NCBI GenBank assembly: GCA_963082975.1
Contig: OY720346.1
Span: forward strand, 51,287,759-51,351,758
DNA length: 64,000 bases
Direction: 5' to 3'
From: Labia minor
Lineage: Eukaryota; Arthropoda; Insecta; Dermaptera; Spongiphoridae
Part shown: piece by piece, positions 42,101 to 52,891 of the stretch
Position numbering within the stretch: position 1 is the stretch's first letter
Layout: each line of letters opens with the position of its first letter
Notes under the pieces: generated by a model
What the model was told of the DNA's origin: nothing
Seen by the model: only the letters and a program-made list of their open reading frames with translations
The model's database searches: none
Made by a program: the position numbers and the translations under genes

Positions 42101-45100
42101 CGGATGCTGATGATGACGGAATTCTCAACTCGCCAGATAATTGTCCACTCGTCTCTAATCCGGATCAAAGAGATTCCGAAGTCGGTGGAGGGGATAAACA
42201 AGGAGATGCTTGTGATAATTGCCCAACCGTGTCAAATTATGGGCAAGAGGATCAGGTATCAAAAGATATAATAAAAAATATATTTATAAAAGGGAGAATA
42301 GTTTGTATAGATTATTAATTAAATAGCTATATAACTATATTATTTTAAAAAATAGAAATTAATCAATGTAAGAATTTGAGGTTATCTTAATTCGATTTTA
42401 TTTTTATGAAATGAAATAAAAAACAATCGACAATAGAAATCAATTAATCCAGAATTATTTACACTTTGTAATCAACAGAAAAATGTTTTATGTTAAATTT
42501 AAATGTTTTTTAATTAATTCAATTTTTTCAATTCTTAGTAATAAATAATAAACATTTTTTAGGATAAAGATGGACTTGGTGACGCCTGTGACCCCGATAT
42601 GGATGAAGATGGGGTGCCAAATAACTCAGATAATTGCCCTAGAAAATCGAATCCAGATCAAAGGGATTGGGATAGAGATGGCCTTGGGGATGTTTGTGAT
42701 AATTGTCCAAAACATAGTAATCCTGGACAAGAGGACACCGATAACGATCTAATTGGCGATGCTTGTGACGAACCTGAAGACCGAGACAGGTATCCATCCA
42801 TCAATTTGTATTTCCATTTATCGCGTGACTTGCAAAACTTTTAGCATAATTGTATTTATATCTTTGCGTACAGATTTAAATTATTAATTGCTTTTCTACG
42901 AAACATTAATTACATTTTTGTTTTGGAATTTCTTTTATTTTATATTTTCTATATTAAAATAAAACTTAAGTTTTACAAGAGTGTGATCGGAAATGGCACA
43001 AACTGGTATGTCTGGAGAATACACGCTTATAAATTTGCGAGAGAAACATTCAAATCGATTAAAAATTAATTTCTAATAAAGTAAACTTTAATATAATTTA
43101 TATGGGATAGTGTTGTCTTCCCTGAATGTAAATAAATTTCAAACATTTAATTTAAATTATAGATATATATAGAAGAAATATTTTACATTTTTTTTAATTA
43201 TTTATATATAGTATTTATTTTATTCTTTATTAGAGACGGCACTCAAGATTCCCGTGATAATTGTCCCGATGTAGCCAATTCTGACCAATTAGACACCGAC
43301 CGGGATGGAATTGGTGATGCTTGTGATAACGATGCTGATGGTGATGGAATACCAAATAACAGGTGAAAATTCAATTAAATTAGTCAATTTTATTATATTA
43401 TATAACACTAATGAAACTAATTCAATCTTTTTTTAATGTTTTTTTAATTATAGGGATAATTGTATGTTGGTGAAAAATCGAGATCAACGAGATCGTGATG
43501 GGGATGGACGTGGTGACGCCTGTGATGATGATTTTGATGGAGATACTGTCAAAGATGATCGCGACAATTGCCCCAATAATTCATTGATTCATTCCACCGA
43601 TTTCCGAACCTATCAAACTGTAGGTATTACTTGAAAAAATTTATTAATATACACATTTATTTTTTAAAATTACAAAAAATCAATAAAAATTATTATGTAT
43701 AATATTTTAATAAATTAATAATTAATCAACAAAATTAAAAATTAAAAGAATCTCCGTGACACTTTGGAGGCTATTTTTATTTTTTATTAATTAATCAATC
43801 AATTTTTTTTTTCAAATGAAAATAAAAAATAAATAATCTATTTTCATAAAGAAATAAAATGAACCAAAAAAATTTAAATTTAATTAAATAAAGTCTTTCA
43901 TTCTTGTGGACGGAGGTTCAAGTTTCATGCTTGGCAAAGGAATTTCTATCTATTTGGGGTTTATGGGTTTACGTGGTTAAAATTGAGAACGTACTTGAAA
44001 TAAAAAGAAAGAAAGAATATCTAGATAAAGGTTCGCTGTACTGATCATTCTATACATCTATCCTGCTTAGGCGGCAACCGACTTTCAAATAATTCGCGCA
44101 AAATGTTTTTATTGTGAGTTGGTAATCACGATGCCACAACAATATTGATTTTTTCTTTGAAGAATTAGCCCTGAAATTGAAATATTATAAAATGTTAAAA
44201 AGGGAATTGAATTATGAAATGTTATTAAATTAAATATTATTTACAAAAGTGATTCAAATTAAAAAAATAAATTTATATTTAAACATATTTATAAATTAAT
44301 TTAAATATAAAATGATAATAATAATAAATAATAAATTTAAATAAATGAATTGTATTACTTTCTAATATATAACAATTTTTTCATCAGGTTGTTCTCGACC
44401 CGGAAGGTGAATCCCAAATCGATCCTCACTGGGTGATTTACAATAAAGGTGCTGAGATTGTTGAAACAATGAATTCGGACCCTGGCCTTGCTGTTGGTTA
44501 TGATTCATTTGGTGGAGTAGACTTCGAGGGCACATTCTTTGTCGACACTGAAATAGACGATGATTATGTTGGTTTCGTGTTCGCTTATCAGAACAATCAT
44601 AAATTTTACGCTGTCATGTGGAAGAAGGATACTCAAACTTATTGGCAGGTAAAGAAATCAACCAAGTATATTTATACGTTATTGAATTGATTAATTAAAT
44701 AAACTAATGATGAGCATTAATTATAATTCACCCGTTTATCATTACAATATTATTAGTGAAAATTAGACAAGGTGAATTTGGGCGATACTGTTGGAGGTGG
44801 TCGTTCAATTTATTACGTGACATGTTAATACACAATAAATTTTCTCCGAATGTTTTAAAATTTTTTATTGTACTTTTTTAATTTGATAACACCAATCATT
44901 TGGACAAGGTAATAAATAAATTATGTTTATTTTTGTTGTTAATCTATTTGGGATCGAAAATGGTTACTCAGGGTGGTTGAAGAATTTCATGACTTTTATA
45001 TATCTCAATAAATAGTAAGAATTATAGAATCTAAAAAGTTAAGATGAACGGGATTTTTAGATCGAATAAGACTGGAAAGGTTAGAGAAAAGTTTATTAAA

Positions 45101-47281
45101 GCAAAAATCAAAACTAAGAATGTATGAGAAGAAGAATTTCTAATCAGATATGAAAAAATTAGGAGAAAAAATAGGAATCGAATGGAAGTTTGACTCAGGA
45201 TCGAGATTATTGAAAAATTGTAATTGTTTAAACCACAAACATTCATAACGCCATAGATAGATAACGTTAATCAATTTGACTTTATTTTAAATGGTCAATT
45301 CTCATCAATTAACAAACAAAGTATATTAAATAAAAATTAACTGTTTAAAACAATCTAGTATTCATATTTATTAAATATTCCATAGAATAAAAAAAATAAA
45401 TCTTAAAAATTAATTTGCTTTTCTCAATAAAAAATGGATTTTATATCAATCTACAAAATTTGAACTTGAACAAATGGTCTAGATCAGGGGTCGGCAACCA
45501 GGTCCCCGCGAAGTTATTTCAGTGCCCGCATTCAAATTATTAAATTATTAAATTATTACTAAAAAAAAGGTAAAATGTTTTTGCCATCAGGCTCTTAAAC
45601 ATTTTCAATTTTTCAATATGGCTCTAAGTATCACCAAGTGTGCCCACCCCTGTTATATTATTTCAGAAATATGCCCGACTATTGAAAAAGATTTCTGACC
45701 CTTGGTCTAGATCAGTGCTCCGCAACCGGTGTGCCGCAGCTGAAACACAGGTGTGCCGCCGCTTGAAATTACACAACATATTTATTTTAATGCAATGTAC
45801 TCTAATACAAATTTACAATTTATAAAAACGAATTGTATATACTTACTATATTTCAATGCAAAACCATCAATAAAATAACAATTGTTTAGCACTTGCTATA
45901 ATGTATTCACACAATAGAAGAAATGGATGGCAATAGAAGTAAATAGAAGATGGACTCTGTAGTCTGGGTCGTACTGAAATCTTTACATTTTCAATCATAA
46001 ATACAAGTACCGGGACCCCGAGCCTTGGCTCGGTACTTAAGTTAAAAAATGATTCATTATTATTAGATTTGGCTGGTAATATTAATACCTGAGACACCGA
46101 GCTCTCGCTCTACCCTTTAAAATATATTGATATACAATTCTTTAATTATTTATTACAATTATTAAATGTTACACATTTGCATCAATCTGATTAAAATGAA
46201 TGAACTTGTGCTCCTCAATAATACATAAATATATAATATATATATATATATATTTTTCTTTAGTGTTTTTTTGAAAAACTGTTTAGCCCCAAGTGGTTAT
46301 AAAACAAACTAAAGACAAAAAAAAGTGCTTTGCAGGTTTTCGAAATTAAATAAGCGGGAGTGTCCTCCCCTAGACTTTCCCGCATATAAATAGGTATAAA
46401 GAGTTGCGAATGAATATTTAGAATGTAATAAAGTGCTACTTCCGGTTAACTGATATTTTAAATGTAAAAAAAACAGATATGGATATAATATAAATATTTT
46501 TAATTTTATTTTATTTATAATATATAAGGGCTGGCTGTGACGTCATGAAGTGCTGGGTGACGTCATATAATTTTAAATTAAGAAAAAACTAATGAAGATG
46601 ATTTTCCTCGAGGATAAAACCAATACAAAGTGCATAACACGTGGAGATATGTCCTCACGTGAAATTTGATATGAAAATAACCCTTCACTTCCTCTCTTCG
46701 ATCGGCAATACTAGCACTTCCGGTTTCCGAATTTGCACCAAAAGTTGATCCATTCATCATACTGATGCATTAAGTAAATATACCAAATTTCATCAAAATC
46801 CGTTGAGGCGTTCAAGCTGTACACATCTCTACGGACACACATCGGACGGACGGACAGACATCATGCTAAAAATACTTTTTTCTGTTAAGAAAATGCATGA
46901 TTCGTGGAGATATGTACCTAAAAATATCCATAGGTGAAATTTGGTGTGAAAACAATACGTCCCTTACTATCGTCGGTCGGTAAAAAGGAAACGCTACTTG
47001 TATAGGTAAAATGTCACTTCCGGTAGTCAGATCATGATGAAATTTGGTATCTGAATTTTTTTCATATTTTTAAATCTATATACAAAATATGAAGCAAATA
47101 TCTCGAAGCAAACTGGTACTTTACTTGAAAGGTAAACGCAACCATTGTAGGTAAAGTACCACTTCCGGTTAACCGATTTTGACGAAATTTTGATAGAAAT
47201 CTACAAACTGTGAATAATATCGGTGTACCAAATTTCAAAGTCCTAGCTTGATTAGTTTTTGAGTAAATTTGCTTACAGACA

Positions 47282-47312
<31 letters not shown>

Positions 47313-50300
47313 CATACATACATACATACATACATACACACACACAGACATAATTCCAAAAATGGTAGTTTCCGACTCAGGGAGGTCTAAAACGTCAAGA
47401 TCTATCAAAATCTCGAAGTCGAAATTTTTGACGATTCCAATACTTCCCTTATACGAAGTATGCGGGAAAGTAAAAAGCAAAATTGGTAGTCGTGGGACTG
47501 GCCGACAGAAGTGAAAACTTCTGCGTAAGAAATTTTAAAACAGACGAAATTCGCGCTATTTCACAAGAAAGATGAATTTCATATGCATGTATATATGTAT
47601 ATACATATATAATTTATATATTATTTTAAACATACATTTTAAACAAATTTGAAACTTATATTTATATATATATACAACTTTGTTTAAAATATTGCAATAT
47701 GAACTGTTTTATAAATTGTAATCTCTAACATAAAATATATATTTATTATATTATATTGTCAGTGTTAGATACGAATTTCTACTGGACACATACACCCCTA
47801 TAAATTAAATCGCAGAAGTTTATAAATTAACCATTCGTGTTTGTTATTAACGTGATTTATTTTTGTGCCCATTTCAATATGGATAAATTTTTATTTGGAA
47901 AACAATCTACTTCTCGGGCAGAAAATGATGAACCTTGCACAAGCAGTATTGCTAAGAAAAGAAAGATTGTGAATAGAAAATACTTCGAAGACTACATTCG
48001 TTATGGCTTTTATTGGTGCGGCGATGAAGCGGCTCCGAAACCATTATGTGTAATTTGCAACGAACAATTAACAAACGACTCAATGGTGCCCAGTAAACTA
48101 AATCGCCATCTAACTTCAAAACATCCGAATTGTGCTAAAAAGGATATATCATATTTTCAAAGGTTTTTGGCTCAAAATTTAAAACAAAAAAAATTTATGA
48201 TGTCGACCGTATCTGTTTCCGATAAAGCATTAGAAGCTAGCTATTACATTGCAAGATTAATAGCTTAAGAAACCTCATACTATTGGAGAAAAACTTATTA
48301 AACCAGCATGTAAGGAAATTGTGCGAGTTATGCTTGGACCTAAAGAGGTTCAGGAAGTGAGTAAGGTTTCACTGTCAGCTGAAACTATTAAAAGACGTAT
48401 TGGCGACATGTCAACAGATATTTTGAACACGCTTATTTTGAAATTGATCGCAGCTAACAATTTTGCTCTTCAAATTGACGAGTCAACGGATATTAAAAAT
48501 CAAGCACAATTAATTGCAATTGTACGTTTTGTTGGCGAAGATTGCATAAAAGAAAATTTTTTATTTTGTAAAAAACTTTCCGAACGCGAACTACTGGAGA
48601 GGATATTTTTCGAGTAACTGATGATTTCTTCAAAATACATAATCTACAATGGAGTAACTGCATGAGTATTTGTACTGATGGCGCCGCAGCAATGACTGGT
48701 AACATAAAGGGTTTTGTTGCCTTTGTAAAACAACAAAATCCGGCAATACAATTTACACATTGCTGCATACATCGGGAAGTATTGATGGTGAAGAATTTAC
48801 CAGAACAACTTTTAAAAACTATGAATTAATGCATCAAAATTATAAATTTTATTAAATTAAGAGCTTTAAATACAAGAATTTTCGAAATGCTTTGTGAAGA
48901 AATGGGTTCAGAACATAAATCTTTATTATTTTATACTGAAGTACGTTGGTTATCCCGAGGAAAAGTGTTGACTAGATTGTTTGAACTTCGCTGTGAAGTG
49001 CATCAGTTTTTACTAAATCAAAATATGCCCGAACTCGGCCAGCACTTCGAAGATAACAGTTGGATCGCCAAACTTGCATATATGGCTGACATTTTCGACC
49101 ATCTTAATGAACTTAATAGAAAAATGCAAGGTCCGAATGAAAACTTATTAACCTGTTCCGACAAATTGCAAGGGTTCAAAAATAAACTGGAACTTTGGCA
49201 GAATGAACTAAGTAACAACTCTTTAGAAATGTTTCAAAGGGTTCATAATACAATAATTGAAAATAGGCAATTAATTATCGATCTGGCCCAATCCCATTTA
49301 ACAACACTGGAAAATAAATTCGACTACTATTTTCATTCGATTAAAAGTGAAGAATATGATTGGATTCGCAATCCTTTTGCAACTAATGCAAAAAAATCTG
49401 TTGATGCATTTTCTCTTAAATTTAAAGAAGAGTTTATTGAACTGAGTAACGACGGGACGTTAAAACTTACTTTTCGAGAAGTTCCATTGGATGTTTTCTG
49501 GATTTCGGCTAAGAATGAATATCCTCAAATTTCAAAACAGGCTATTTCAATTTTAATCCCCTTTTCAACGACATATTCATGCGAACAAAGCTTTTCGACA
49601 CTTCTTTTAATTAAAAATGATAAGCGGTCTTGCTTAAAAAATCTCGATCAAGAACTTCGAGTTGCACTATCAAATATCGAGCCCAATATAAAATACTTGT
49701 GTTCCTTGAAACAAGCTCAAGTATCACATTAATTACCCTTTTTGCCTATTTTTTTGTATTATTGTAGTTTTGTAATTAATTATATATGTTATGTACATAT
49801 AATACCGTAAATATGTAAAATAAAACGAATTAAAATATTAATTAATGTATTATTTTCTGATGTGTATACGTGTTGTTTTATTATATTTATGTTTTATTAT
49901 ATTTATACCTATTAAATTTGGTGTACCGTGAAAACCAGAAAAAGCTTTTGGTGTGCCACGAATAAAAAAACGTTGCGGAGCACTGGTCTAGATTATTCTT
50001 CCAAATCACAACCAAACATAATGATCCTTTGAACTATTATTATCTTATTGTTACAAGTAACAACCACTTGATGTAACAAAACAATTAGGACTGAATATGA
50101 GTCAATTGGATGAATAATTTTTATTTATTTAGTACATATATCTAGAGTTTAGTCATTAATTTTCTCTCCAATATTTTATTTTTCAGATTCATTAATTTTT
50201 TTAATTTCTTCTGAATAAACATTTGTTTATTTTTGAAAAATTTTCATACCTAGATTATACTGATCACTTATCTTGTTATTCTAGTAGCGGTTCTTAATAA

Positions 50301-52871
50301 TTCTTTCTTCTTTATCATATAGCAAAAATAACTATAAAGACATCATATCATTCGGGAGTATTGATGAATCTTAAATTTCCATTATTATTATTTATGTTTA
50401 TTTAATTATGCTAGATAAATGAATCAACTTTTTTGAAAATTTATTATAATGTATGTTTGTTTTTAAAAATAGATAATTCTAGTTCAAAATATATTTTATT
50501 CAACTTTATTTGAACAGAAATCAACTTTTGAATATCTGCCAAAAGAAAATTTATTTACTTATACTCAAGAATTCCAAATCAGAATAGATAGAAATGACAG
50601 ATTTTCGATTTTTAAATGTCAAGGCTATCCGCCTACAATTTTTATTGCCAACAAAGAAGAAGATGTAAAAAAAAATCAAAAATGTAAAAATAAAAATAAA
50701 TACAATTATAATATATATATATATATATACGTATATATTAATGTGTTATGAAAAATTACATTCATTAATTTTGGTGATAACATTGCCCTAATGAAATATT
50801 AATAACTGGTTTAAAATTTTTTTTGAATAATATCAACAAAAAAAAAAAAAAAAAAAAAAATCAAAATAGCAGTCCCGTCAAGTTTTTTCCTTTATAATCT
50901 TAACTGACAGAATTTCAAATAAAAAGATATAGATATTAAAAATATTTTTATTTATAAATTTAATCAGTAACTAATTTTAGAGAGAAAAAAACGAACTTGA
51001 ATTAAGAATTTTTCAATATAAAATTATATTAATAAATTTTATCTTTTTATGCTTTATAATAAATATAATATAAATAATAATAATTCCAGTTGATTATAAT
51101 ATTATATTTTAGTTTTTTTATTAATCATACTTTATAAATAATTAGTAGTATAATGCTGAACTAATAAACTTGAGTTCAAAAATATATGTTAAAATATATA
51201 CATATGTACTCGTATATTTAAAAATAATAAAAAAACTTTAGTTAATAAAACACTCAAATGGAAATAAATATCAAAATTAAAAAATATTGTTAATATTAAA
51301 ACATAAATATTTTTACTCTATATAATAAACCGTAATTCCAAACTAAATGAAAAATGTATAATTATTAAAATATAAACTTAAATATAAAGGTAAATTAAAA
51401 ACAAGATAACTTATAATAATTTTAATTATATGTAAATTATTCTTTTTTAGTCTCAACCCTTCCGAGCTGTGGCTGAACCTGGTATTCAACTGAAACTCGT
51501 CGATTCCGAGACTGGCCCTGGTGAAATGCTACGAAATTCCCTCTGGCATACAGGGGATACCCATAATCAAGCAAGTCATCATATTTTCAATAAAGTTTTT
51601 ATATTATAGCATTATTTTATACGATTGTATCTACAGAATCATTCAAGAAGGCAAGAATTCAGTATAAGAAGGAGTAATTTATTAATGAATAGATAAATCA
51701 TTGTAATAATAAACCTGCATTGGGCGTAGTTGTTATTTTCCTACGGCGGCAACATCATCGTTTTTGCCTGTTTTGATTAGATAAGGAAAAAATTCATACA
51801 CTTTTAATAGTCCATGATTATATCATTAACTGGTTTTATTAAGATTTACCCCCCCGCCCTCCCCCACACCTCTCCCGATTGATCGGTGAATCTATAAATT
51901 TAAATTAAGATGTGTTGACATTAATCTCTTTTATTGATTATAATTATAGAAATATTAAACCAATTAATATCGAATAAACATGAAGATCATTTATTTTCTA
52001 TTACGATCATTGATTTAAATTTTTATAGATATTTGGTTCGTTTTAACAGCTAGAAGATGTTTCTTTTTGTTTTACTTTTTTTACCTTATTATTATATTAT
52101 ATGTATTATATTATAGCTTGGTTATATTCACCTCCAGGGGCCATCATTTATGCCTAAAATAATTTTGAAAATAAAATCATTAACTATACCTGGATCAAAT
52201 TATTACCAAGATTAAAATGTATTAAATGATGAATTGTCCAAAAGTAAATTAATATATGTTTTTTATTTATTAATCTATACTAACTAGAACAATGTTAAAT
52301 TAACTAAAAAAATATATAAACTAAATCCAATGAATGATGTTACAATATAATTTCAATTAATTACAACGTGGTTATTGGATAATTTTATTTGGGGGTTTTT
52401 TAAAAGCAATAAAAAAGTTGAACGTTGGTCAGCACTAATCAATTTACTTGATTATTTTTATAAATAAAATTAAGATATCACAGTTCTTTTTAAAGAAATT
52501 CTTTACTATATTTCCTCTAGATCATTTATTTTATTTTATTTTATTTTTTACAGGTGAAACTTCTTTGGAAGGATCCCAGAAATGTTGGATGGCGTGAGCG
52601 TACCGCTTATCGTTGGTTGTTACTTCATCGACCGAAAATTGGTTTAATTCGGTTACGAATTTACGAAGGCGAGCGACTTGTTGCTGATTCAGGCAACGTT
52701 TTTGATAATTCATTAGAAGGTGGCCGCCTCGGTGTTCTATGTTTCAGTCAAGAAATGATCATTTGGAGTGATTTGGTCTACCGATGTAACGATCATGTAC
52801 CTGAATCTATATATCACGAATTATCACCTTCCTTACAACGACAGGTCCATATTGATAGAACACGGCATTAA
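23875..52871 (+). CDS. Tsp: thrombospondin, pentameric (COMP-like) type, complete 17-exon gene
   Basis: The exons (listed separately) total 3183 nt, giving 1060 residues, and all junctions keep phase. Secreted, calcium-binding extracellular-matrix glycoprotein. Order: signal peptide (about 1-24); laminin-G-like N-domain (about 29-200) with [11 protein letters not shown], a basic patch suited to heparin; linker with RGD at 235-237; coiled coil 248-289 ending EECEGC, whose C286-x2-C289 pair matches the interchain disulphides of pentameric thrombospondins; six EGF-like modules (about 290-538), two starting DxDEC and so probably calcium-binding; type 3 repeats (about 539-828) with a second RGD at 792-794; and an L-type lectin-like C-domain (829-1060) with WKDPRNVGW. 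It lacks the procollagen and type 1 domains of trimeric thrombospondins. Insect Tsp acts in muscle-tendon attachment through integrins. That role is inferred from the family. Confidence 0.95.
27340..27830. repeat. diverged R1-related repeat
   Basis: Shares R1 tail blocks: tctgtattggtttcag, aatttaaaataggaaaatt, ttataaataaaataaaatta, tatccatatctgt, and ttaaattattt...attgtttc twice. A partial relative is at about 25730-26000. Confidence 0.55.
27960..28330. other. unassigned GC-rich island, possible exon or transposon fragment
   Basis: About 300 bp of GC-rich sequence, open in three plus frames and one minus frame. None matches a family I know and no frame has both splice signals. One plus frame contains [19 protein letters not shown], faintly like an immunoglobulin C-strand, which is too weak to name. 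It lies inside Tsp intron 1. Confidence 0.3.
30843..31100 (-). other. unassigned GC-rich island, possible minus-strand exon
   Basis: Two minus frames are open. One reads [20 protein letters not shown] and [20 protein letters not shown] and stops at 30843. The other reads [21 protein letters not shown] possible acceptor (cgcttag) precedes the block, but its polypyrimidine tract is poor. A run of 11 G at 30875-30885 could shift frame. No family recognised. Confidence 0.3.
32041..32211 (+). CDS. Tsp: Tsp exon 2, N-terminal domain
   Basis: The acceptor is tttattctag|GCAATG and the donor CAAG|GTAAAA (phase 1). Encodes [20 protein letters not shown], then a basic stretch and [13 protein letters not shown] of the laminin-G-like fold. 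Confidence 0.9.
32544..32836 (+). CDS. Tsp: Tsp exon 3, N-terminal domain
   Basis: The acceptor is ctcttttttag|TTATAT and the donor CTG|GTATAT (phase 0). Encodes an acidic insert, then [20 protein letters not shown] and [17 protein letters not shown], the strand pattern of thrombospondin N-domains. Confidence 0.92.
33343..33535 (+). CDS. Tsp: Tsp exon 4, end of N-domain and RGD linker
   Basis: The acceptor is atcttttag|TTACGA and the donor AAAG|GTGATT (phase 1). Contains C208 and C244, with [16 protein letters not shown] between and around them. The RGD is encoded at 33496-33504. Confidence 0.92.
34014..34208 (-). CDS. candidate minus-strand exon inside Tsp intron 4
   Basis: 195 nt is open in exactly one frame between an acceptor (tattatttgaag|GTCGTG) and a strong donor (CACTTG|GTAAGA), phase 0 at both ends. 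Encodes [40 protein letters not shown] and a tail ending NAPRVDHL. No family recognised. It could belong to a gene nested opposite Tsp or be an exon-like relic. Neighbouring minus-strand candidates at 30.8-31.1 kb might be linked, but I cannot join them with confidence. Confidence 0.45.
35342..35564 (+). CDS. Tsp: Tsp exon 5, coiled coil and EGF-like 1
   Basis: The acceptor is tcttttcacag|ATAGTG and the donor AGAGG|GTAAAT (phase 2). Encodes [20 protein letters not shown], with hydrophobic residues in heptad spacing, then [10 protein letters not shown] and the first EGF-like module ([16 protein letters not shown]). Confidence 0.95.
36595..36673 (+). CDS. Tsp: Tsp exon 6, EGF-like 1/2
   Basis: The acceptor is ttttaatag|GTATGT and the donor CAT|GTATGT (phase 0). 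Encodes [20 protein letters not shown] then SGVQCH. The following intron is only 72 bp. Confidence 0.92.
36746..36914 (+). CDS. Tsp: Tsp exon 7, EGF-like 2/3
   Basis: The acceptor is ttggtacag|GATACT and the donor CAAG|GTATCC (phase 1). Encodes [15 protein letters not shown], then [16 protein letters not shown] with the YYRCGACPQ end of the third module. Confidence 0.93.
36915..40054 (+). other. Tsp intron 7
   Basis: A 3.1-kb, very AT-rich intron. I see no transposon ends or further exons in it. Confidence 0.6.
40055..40177 (+). CDS. Tsp: Tsp exon 8, calcium-binding EGF-like 4
   Basis: The acceptor is ttggtttcag|GTTACA and the donor CCTG|GTATAT (phase 1). Encodes [20 protein letters not shown] and [11 protein letters not shown]. 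The D-x-D-E-C start is the usual calcium-binding EGF signature. Confidence 0.95.
41253..41394 (+). CDS. Tsp: Tsp exon 9, EGF-like 4/5
   Basis: The acceptor is atttctag|GTTTGA and the donor AAGG|GTAAAC (phase 2). Encodes the long loop [20 protein letters not shown], then [19 protein letters not shown] of the next calcium-binding module. Confidence 0.95.
41691..41828 (+). CDS. Tsp: Tsp exon 10, EGF-like 5/6
   Basis: The acceptor is ttattgattag|TTCTTT and the donor GGAAG|GTATAT (phase 2). Encodes [18 protein letters not shown] with an N-Q-T glycosylation sequon, then [20 protein letters not shown]. Confidence 0.93.
41910..42255 (+). CDS. Tsp: Tsp exon 11, EGF-like 6 and first type 3 repeats
   Basis: The acceptor is ctttttttaag|ATATTG and the donor GATCAG|GTATCA (phase 0). 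Encodes [20 protein letters not shown], then Asp-rich repeats ([20 protein letters not shown]) that coordinate calcium. The upstream intron is 81 bp. Confidence 0.97.
42563..42789 (+). CDS. Tsp: Tsp exon 12, type 3 repeats
   Basis: The acceptor is acattttttag|GATAAA and the donor GACAG|GTATCC (phase 2). Encodes [20 protein letters not shown] and related D-x-D-x-D-G repeats with paired CD/CP cysteines. Confidence 0.97.
43234..43362 (+). CDS. Tsp: Tsp exon 13, type 3 repeat
   Basis: The acceptor is ttctttattag|AGACGG and the donor AACAG|GTGAAA (phase 2). Encodes [20 protein letters not shown]. Confidence 0.95.
43454..43619 (+). CDS. Tsp: Tsp exon 14, last type 3 repeats with RGD
   Basis: The acceptor is tttaattatag|GGATAA and the donor CAAACT|GTAGGT (phase 0). 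Encodes [20 protein letters not shown]; the RGD (43509-43517) sits where TSP1 has its RGD. Ends FRTYQT, which joins VVLDPEG of the next exon. Confidence 0.95.
43905..44085. repeat. SINE-like dispersed repeat, copy 2
   Basis: Resembles 3541-3775 block by block (see that entry). Lies in Tsp intron 14. Confidence 0.35.
44388..44648 (+). CDS. Tsp: Tsp exon 15, C-terminal lectin-like domain
   Basis: The acceptor is ttttcatcag|GTTGTT and the donor TGGCAG|GTAAAG (phase 0). Encodes [40 protein letters not shown] and [15 protein letters not shown], very close to other thrombospondins. Confidence 0.97.
45485..45704. mobile_element. short hAT MITE (220 bp) in Tsp intron 15
   Basis: The ends are CAGGGGTCGGCAACC and, inverted, CAAGGGTCAGAAATC. 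Both flanks are GTCTAGAT (45477-45484 and 45705-45712). No reading frame. The right duplication is also the left duplication of the next element. Confidence 0.85.
46470..46987 (-). repeat. repeat R1 copy
   Basis: Same blocks as at 2.7-3.3 kb: gctgtgacgtcatgaag, the 'ccaatacaaagtgca' block, ttgcaccaaaagttgatcc, and the end CGTCGGTCGGTAAAAAGG. Confidence 0.8.
47283..47345. repeat. (CATA)n microsatellite
   Basis: A CATA tract with a short CACA end; apparent Cys/Met/Tyr- or His/Thr-rich frames across it are artefacts. Confidence 0.9.
47879..49732 (+). pseudogene. hAT transposase (ZBED5-like), frameshifted
   Basis: Starts [19 protein letters not shown] (47879). A BED-type zinc finger follows (CVICNEQL, then [10 protein letters not shown]), then segments in different frames: breaks lie near 48267 and 48616, and a TAA near 48827. 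The core includes [20 protein letters not shown] with its catalytic Asp, [10 protein letters not shown], and [16 protein letters not shown]. The last 281 codons are intact. They include [16 protein letters not shown] and the C-terminal dimerisation block with [20 protein letters not shown]. The family builds proteins of about 600 residues, as this would. It is not functional as it stands. Confidence 0.92.
51451..51570 (+). CDS. Tsp: Tsp exon 16, lectin-like domain; GC donor
   Basis: The acceptor is tcttttttag|TCTCAA. Encodes [20 protein letters not shown] and [12 protein letters not shown], 40 codons in phase 0. The donor is CAA|GCAAGT, a GC-AG intron (see findings). Confidence 0.93.
52554..52871 (+). 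CDS. Tsp: Tsp exon 17, C-terminus and stop
   Basis: The acceptor is attttttacag|GTGAAA. Encodes [40 protein letters not shown], and ends RTRH with TAA at 52869-52871. Confidence 0.97.
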   Translation: MKLLWKDPRNVGWRERTAYRWLLLHRPKIGLIRLRIYEGERLVADSGNVFDNSLEGGRLGVLCFSQEMIIWSDLVYRCNDHVPESIYHELSPSLQRQVHIDRTRH

Positions 52872-52891
52872 AATTGGATCGACCAGTTATA

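Larger units (their letters stand above)
46353..47470. mobile_element. insert splitting repeat X
   Basis: Limits come from comparison with the unsplit copy at 59.5-60.1 kb: TA on each side (46351-46352 and 47471-47472). It contains an R1 copy (46470-46987), a CATA microsatellite and the inverted pair ACTTTCCCGCATA (46374) / TATGCGGGAAAGT (47459-47471). The superfamily is unknown. Confidence 0.55.
46010..47765. repeat. repeat X, interrupted by an insert, inside the hAT element
   Basis: 46010-46350 and 47473-47765 match, in reverse orientation and without the insert, about 59490-60120. The outer end carries a small hairpin (CCGAGCC/GGCTCGG). Confidence 0.75.
45713..49985 (+). mobile_element. 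hAT (ZBED/Buster-like) transposon in Tsp intron 15
   Basis: The 15-nt ends are CAGTGCTCCGCAACC and, inverted, CAGTGCTCCGCAACG. The exact 8-bp duplications are GTCTAGAT (45705-45712 and 49986-49993). The element is 4273 bp because repeat X, itself split by another insert, lies in its left third. It carries a broken transposase gene on the plus strand, the same direction as Tsp. Confidence 0.93.

Noticed and set aside
41905..42752. Met/Ile/Val-rich frames overlapping thrombospondin type 3 repeat exons
   Set aside because: Out-of-frame readings of the Asp-rich repeats; the thrombospondin frame is unambiguous.
47062..47514. Cys/Met/Tyr- and His/Thr-repeat open frames
   Set aside because: Produced by the CATA microsatellite.
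51571..51576. GT donor at AAGCAA|GTCATC for Tsp exon 16
   Set aside because: It would add five bases and shift the conserved [14 protein letters not shown] reading; the GC donor keeps it.
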